A stretch of 64,000 bases of DNA from Camarhynchus parvulus (taxonomy: Eukaryota > Chordata > Aves > Passeriformes > Thraupidae), in contig NC_044582.1 in the NCBI RefSeq assembly GCF_901933205.1, positions 18,575,820 through 18,639,819 of the forward strand. The letters are read 5' to 3'. The stretch's first letter is position 1. The number at the start of each line of letters is the position of its first letter. Positions 60,656 to 64,000 of this stretch are shown one piece after another. A model generated the notes under the pieces. The model was not told the DNA's origin. It did not search any database and saw nothing but the letters and a program-made list of their open reading frames with translations. The translations under genes were made by a program, and so were the position numbers.

Positions 60656-61644
60656 CCAAACAAAAGATTTCCTGCAATGCTGAAAAGATCCTGGAGTTGT
60701 GGATCTTCTCTAGAAACATCTCCCTGCAAGGAGTCAGAGCTCCCTTCTCTGAAGTTATCTAGGTGAGTATTTAAGAAGTAAGATTTAAAACACTCATTTA
60801 CATTTGTTAATTCAGGGTTGCTCAAACTATTATGAACATTTCAAAGAGGAATAAGAATTGAATAGCTTAAGAGCATCCTTTGAACAGAGAGCTATTACTT
60901 GCCTGCAGAATTTTCTCCCCCTAATGAGCCCACACAGAAGAGTTGTCATTTCTATCTAGTTCACTAGCAGATACGCTTTGGTTATTAAATATTAAATCAG
61001 AGAGAACAGAGACTCAATTCAGAAAAATACAGTTCAATCTGCCAAATTGCTACTTCCATGAATTATATTGTGAACATATTTTGATAAAAAGGAGGTTATT
61101 TAAAGATGCAACCAAGTCTGGTGATAAATGAGACCCTGTTTCAGTTCGTGTCTGCACACTTTAACTCAAGCAGTATAAATCTACACATAGTGCATTTTCC
61201 TTTCCTTTTAAAACTCCTTTTTGTTTTTATTTTTGCCTCCTAGATAGATGCTTGCAATAAGAAACAGTGTTTATTGTACTTAGAAATTTTAATATAAAAA
61301 CCACAGAGGAAGCAGCTATCTGGATGAGCAGAGCAACACAGAAAAATGAGAAATTATTGTAAATCTGTTACTAACAAGTGCTGAGCAAATAACTCATTGT
61401 GAATAATTCACTCAGGAAACTGAGCCTCTTTCTATGCTCACAATCTAATTACAAACAATTTACAAACAAGCTGTGACTTCCTTGTTTTCCCGTCAGTTAT
61501 TTGACTTAGTTCAGTAACTTCATTCTTGTACAAGCAGCACCTCCGGCAATGGACTGGGAGAGCCCTCCAAGGAATCCAACATTTCCTGGTTTAATTTGAG
61601 CAGAAAACCTCAGCAAGAATCCCATGTCTCCTGCTCAGCCTGGG
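60656..61644. other. Unique AT-rich noncoding DNA
   Basis: Low-GC, complex sequence without recognised repeats; 60900-61130 could include conserved noncoding sequence. No exon is recognised. Confidence 0.4.
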
Positions 61645-61718
61645 GCTGGGAGCAGCCTGGGACTGCGAGGGTGTCCCTGTCCCTGCCAGGGGTGGCACTG
61701 GGTGGGATTTAAGGTCCC
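61645..61718 (+). mobile_element. CR1 LINE fragment, left part (split by LTR)
   Basis: GTGTCCCTGTCCCTGCCAGG followed by GGTGGCACTGGGTGGGATTT and AAGGTCCC is a sense CR1 3' region that stops at the LTR. It resumes at 62474. Confidence 0.82.
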
Positions 61719-62473
61719 CAGTGGAGTTTGTGAGGGTCCCCAGGACGAGGTGAGAGATGGGAATCTGACTCCATGTTCTCAGAAGGCTGATTTATTATAT
61801 TATATATTATATATTATATATTATATATTACATATTATATATTATATATTATATATTATATATTATATATATCATAATATATATTATATACTATCTATTA
61901 TATATAATATAATATAATATAATATAATATAATATAATATAATATAATATAATATAATATAATATAATATAATATAATATAATATAATATAATATAATAT
62001 AATATAATATAATATAATATAATATAATATAATATAATATAATATAATATATAATTTATAATCTATTATATACAATATACTATCTATTATATATGATTTA
62101 TATAATATATATTATATTGTATATTATATAATATTATATATTATATATTATATATTATATATTATATATTATATATTATATATTATATATTATATATTAT
62201 ATATTATATATTATATATTATCTTATACTAAAACTATACTAAAGAAAGAGAAAGGATACAGACAGAAGGCTTAACAAGAATGAGAATGAAAATTCCTCAG
62301 AGCCTCGACACAGCTGGCTATGATTGGCCATAAATTAAAAACAATTCCCATATTGGATAAAAAAATCTCCAGATCACATTGCAGAGCAGCAAGCACAGGA
62401 GAAGCTGAGGCTTCTGAGCTTCCCAGGAGAAAATCCTGGGCAAAGAGAATTTTTCAGGAAATATGACAGGGAC
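61719..62473 (-). mobile_element. Solo LTR, family X, inserted in a CR1
   Basis: On the minus strand the body starts TGTCATATTTCCTGAAAAAT (ends at 62468 on plus) and contains the CCAAT segment (GATTGGCCATAAATTAAAAA on plus near 62320). It also contains AATAAATCAGCCTTCTGAGA next to the array, and ends near ...ACCCTCACAAACTCCACTG. The CR1 is interrupted exactly here, and GGTCCC occurs on both sides (61713-61718 and 62474-62479), which is a likely 6-bp duplication. Five extra bases (GGGAC, 62469-62473) lie between the canonical TGTCA start and that duplication. The ends are therefore slightly uncertain. Confidence 0.85.
61792..62225. repeat. Compound AT array inside family-X LTR
   Basis: A heptamer ATTATAT part (about 61795-61870), irregular AT, a long pure pentamer AATAT part (about 61905-62050), irregular AT, then a second heptamer ATTATAT part (about 62125-62222). 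The heptamer parts are T-rich on plus and the pentamer part is A-rich on plus, so the array switches strand bias twice. Confidence 0.94.
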
Positions 62474-62512
62474 GGTCCCTTCCATCCCAAACCAGCCATT
62501 CCAAGTGTCCAG
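62474..62512 (+). mobile_element. CR1 LINE fragment, right part (split by LTR)
   Basis: GGTCCCTTCCATCCCAAACC followed by AGCCATTCC is the CR1 3' end that continues from 61718. Confidence 0.8.
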
Positions 62513-63772
62513 CCAGACATGGCACAGCCCAACACAAACCACCCAGTCCTTGTGCACCTTCCTGGGCACAAACACAGAATTTGGGGGAGCCAGAGCCCAA
62601 CAACCCCCTGGGATTGGTGCTGCCAGGGCTGGGCACCCCCAGGCCTGGCTGCAGGGACACTGCACCTGCTCTTCTGCAGGATTTTACACTTCTCTCCACA
62701 AAACTAACAGCCCTCACCCCAATAAAAAGGGCATTTAACTTTTGGTTTTACGGGGGCTCTTTATGTGCATTACTGCAATCCAATTTAATTCACTCCCTGC
62801 TAGTTGAACTGGCACTCATTTCGGGCCCAAGTGATAACACATAATAGCCCCTTTCAGCGGAATTGCTGAATAAAAGCCCAAATCAGCCCCTGTTAGAGCA
62901 GCTTTCCCTCTGGATGGTGCTCCATGGCCAGGGAGAGCATCCCCACTCAGCCCTCAGCAACATCATTAAGCTCCAGATTGGGGGTTCATTTCACAGGTTC
63001 ATCACCGGGATGAAAATGTCCATTTCTCATCATATTTAACTGCCATCACCACCCTGTGCCTTCCAGCTGCACTGAGTGCAAAAACTGAACTTGCAAATGT
63101 CTTCTCTTATTTGGCCAATGCACTGATCATTTAATTTTAATTCCAGTGCAGAAGTTAAAAGAGGCATCTCTAATGATTCCAGTTTATGTCAATAACCTGG
63201 ATCAAAACAGCCTTCCCAGGAAACCCATAAATCTCTACTATGAGCCCATTTGCTACTATATGGAAATAAATGAAATGTTAACATAACATTTAAGGGAAAA
63301 GAAATTAATTCTGCTTTAATTCCACATTTACCAAAATTCCTGTTTTCCAAAACTCCAAGCCAGGGGTATAGTAGCATTTCTATTCTGCTTTGCAGGAAGG
63401 AAGGGAACAGGAGAAGTGCTGCAAGAATAAACCCAGTGGGAATGGGGGATGAGAAGTGATCAGGAGCTGGCACAGAGACAGACACAGATCCTGGAAGGTG
63501 AAGATGAGGAGCTGACAGTGCACAGGGGGTGTGCTCTGCTCCTTCCCCGCTGCCATTTGCTCCTCAGCAATCACCAAATTACACTGCCTGAAACACAGAA
63601 CCTTTATTTAAAAGCCCAACCCTGCAATTATTAGTGGTTATAAATCCTGCAGCAGTGCAAGAGCAGCAATGTCAATGTCAGTATCCTCCTGCCTCCGTGC
63701 CCCCAGCCCCTCTCTCCTCCCTCTCCAGCCCTGGCAGAGCCCTGACCTGCAGCTGCCTCTGCCCCTTTGGAA
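62513..63772. other. Unique noncoding DNA, no feature seen
   Basis: GC-rich to 62700, then AT-rich. No repeat family or exon is recognised. Confidence 0.5.
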
Positions 63773-63820
63773 ATGAAAGAATTCCTTGTGGGATGAAAGA
63801 ATGAAAGAATTCCTTGTGGG
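63773..63820 (+). repeat. Tandem duplication, 28-bp period
   Basis: ATGAAAGAATTCCTTGTGGG occurs exactly twice (63773 and 63801), with an extra ATGAAAGA between the copies. Confidence 0.93.
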
Positions 63821-64000
63821 AAAACTCCACTTTTGAAATGTTCCCCATGGGAAGGCTCCAGTGCCAGGGCAGCACCTCTGACACATGTGGATCCATTAAC
63901 AATCCCTGGAATTACACTTCAGACTCCTGTGACACCTCTCCGTAATCCCCAGCTGGGGTTGCCTGGCAGCTGGATAAAGGCATTTTAAGCACTCCAGGCC
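63821..64000. other. Unique noncoding DNA to window end
   Basis: Nothing recognised. Confidence 0.45.

Overview
This window reads as nuclear genomic DNA from a bird, most likely a songbird, and I find no gene in it. The bird assignment rests on the interspersed repeats: many short, 5'-truncated CR1 LINE 3' ends (the typical run 'GGTTTGGGTTGGAAGGGACC' and its complement) and solo LTRs of endogenous retroviruses. Open frames longer than about 100 codons exist, but they lie in GC-rich unique sequence, repeats or tandem arrays. They lack recognisable domains, splice-site context or homology that I can name, so I call no CDS, rRNA or tRNA. The window could be intergenic or lie inside a very long intron; the sequence alone does not decide this.

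Layout. 1-16.5 kb: unique noncoding DNA with scattered CR1 pieces (742, 2462, 9812, 13386, 14009, 14354). 16.5-17.1 kb: a minus-strand ERV fragment (family Y). 17.6-24.7 kb: a CR1, a polypurine tract (19.6 kb), an AT island (20.35-20.69 kb) and one member of a 100-bp direct repeat pair (22.3 and 26.4 kb). 24.7-41.0 kb is the richest part. It holds five solo LTRs of one family (family X), one solo LTR of another family with tandem TATA-bearing units (family Z, 36.9-37.7 kb) and a 783-bp minisatellite (38.3-39.0 kb). 41-50 kb: mostly unique, with CR1 copies and a (CCCCAA)n tract grown from a CR1 tail. 50.0-54.4 kb: two more family-Y ERV pieces, a (TA)n tract, a 100-bp tandem duplication and a 32-bp minisatellite of 11 units. 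57-64 kb: CR1 copies, an AT island and a sixth family-X LTR inserted inside a CR1.

The most notable structure is family X. Six solo LTRs share termini and body (TGTCACC... start, a GGCCAATCA CCAAT-box segment, and ...CAGCCTTCTGAGAACATGGAGTC... near the end). Five have clear 6-bp target-site duplications, and the sixth has a probable one. Five of the six carry a pentanucleotide (TATTA/TATAA)n array of roughly 150-540 bp at the same internal position, just before the poly(A)-signal region. One copy (33285-33703) is unexpanded. The repeat has opposite strand polarity in different copies, which suggests repeated independent expansion from an AT-rich seed in the LTR rather than one inherited array.
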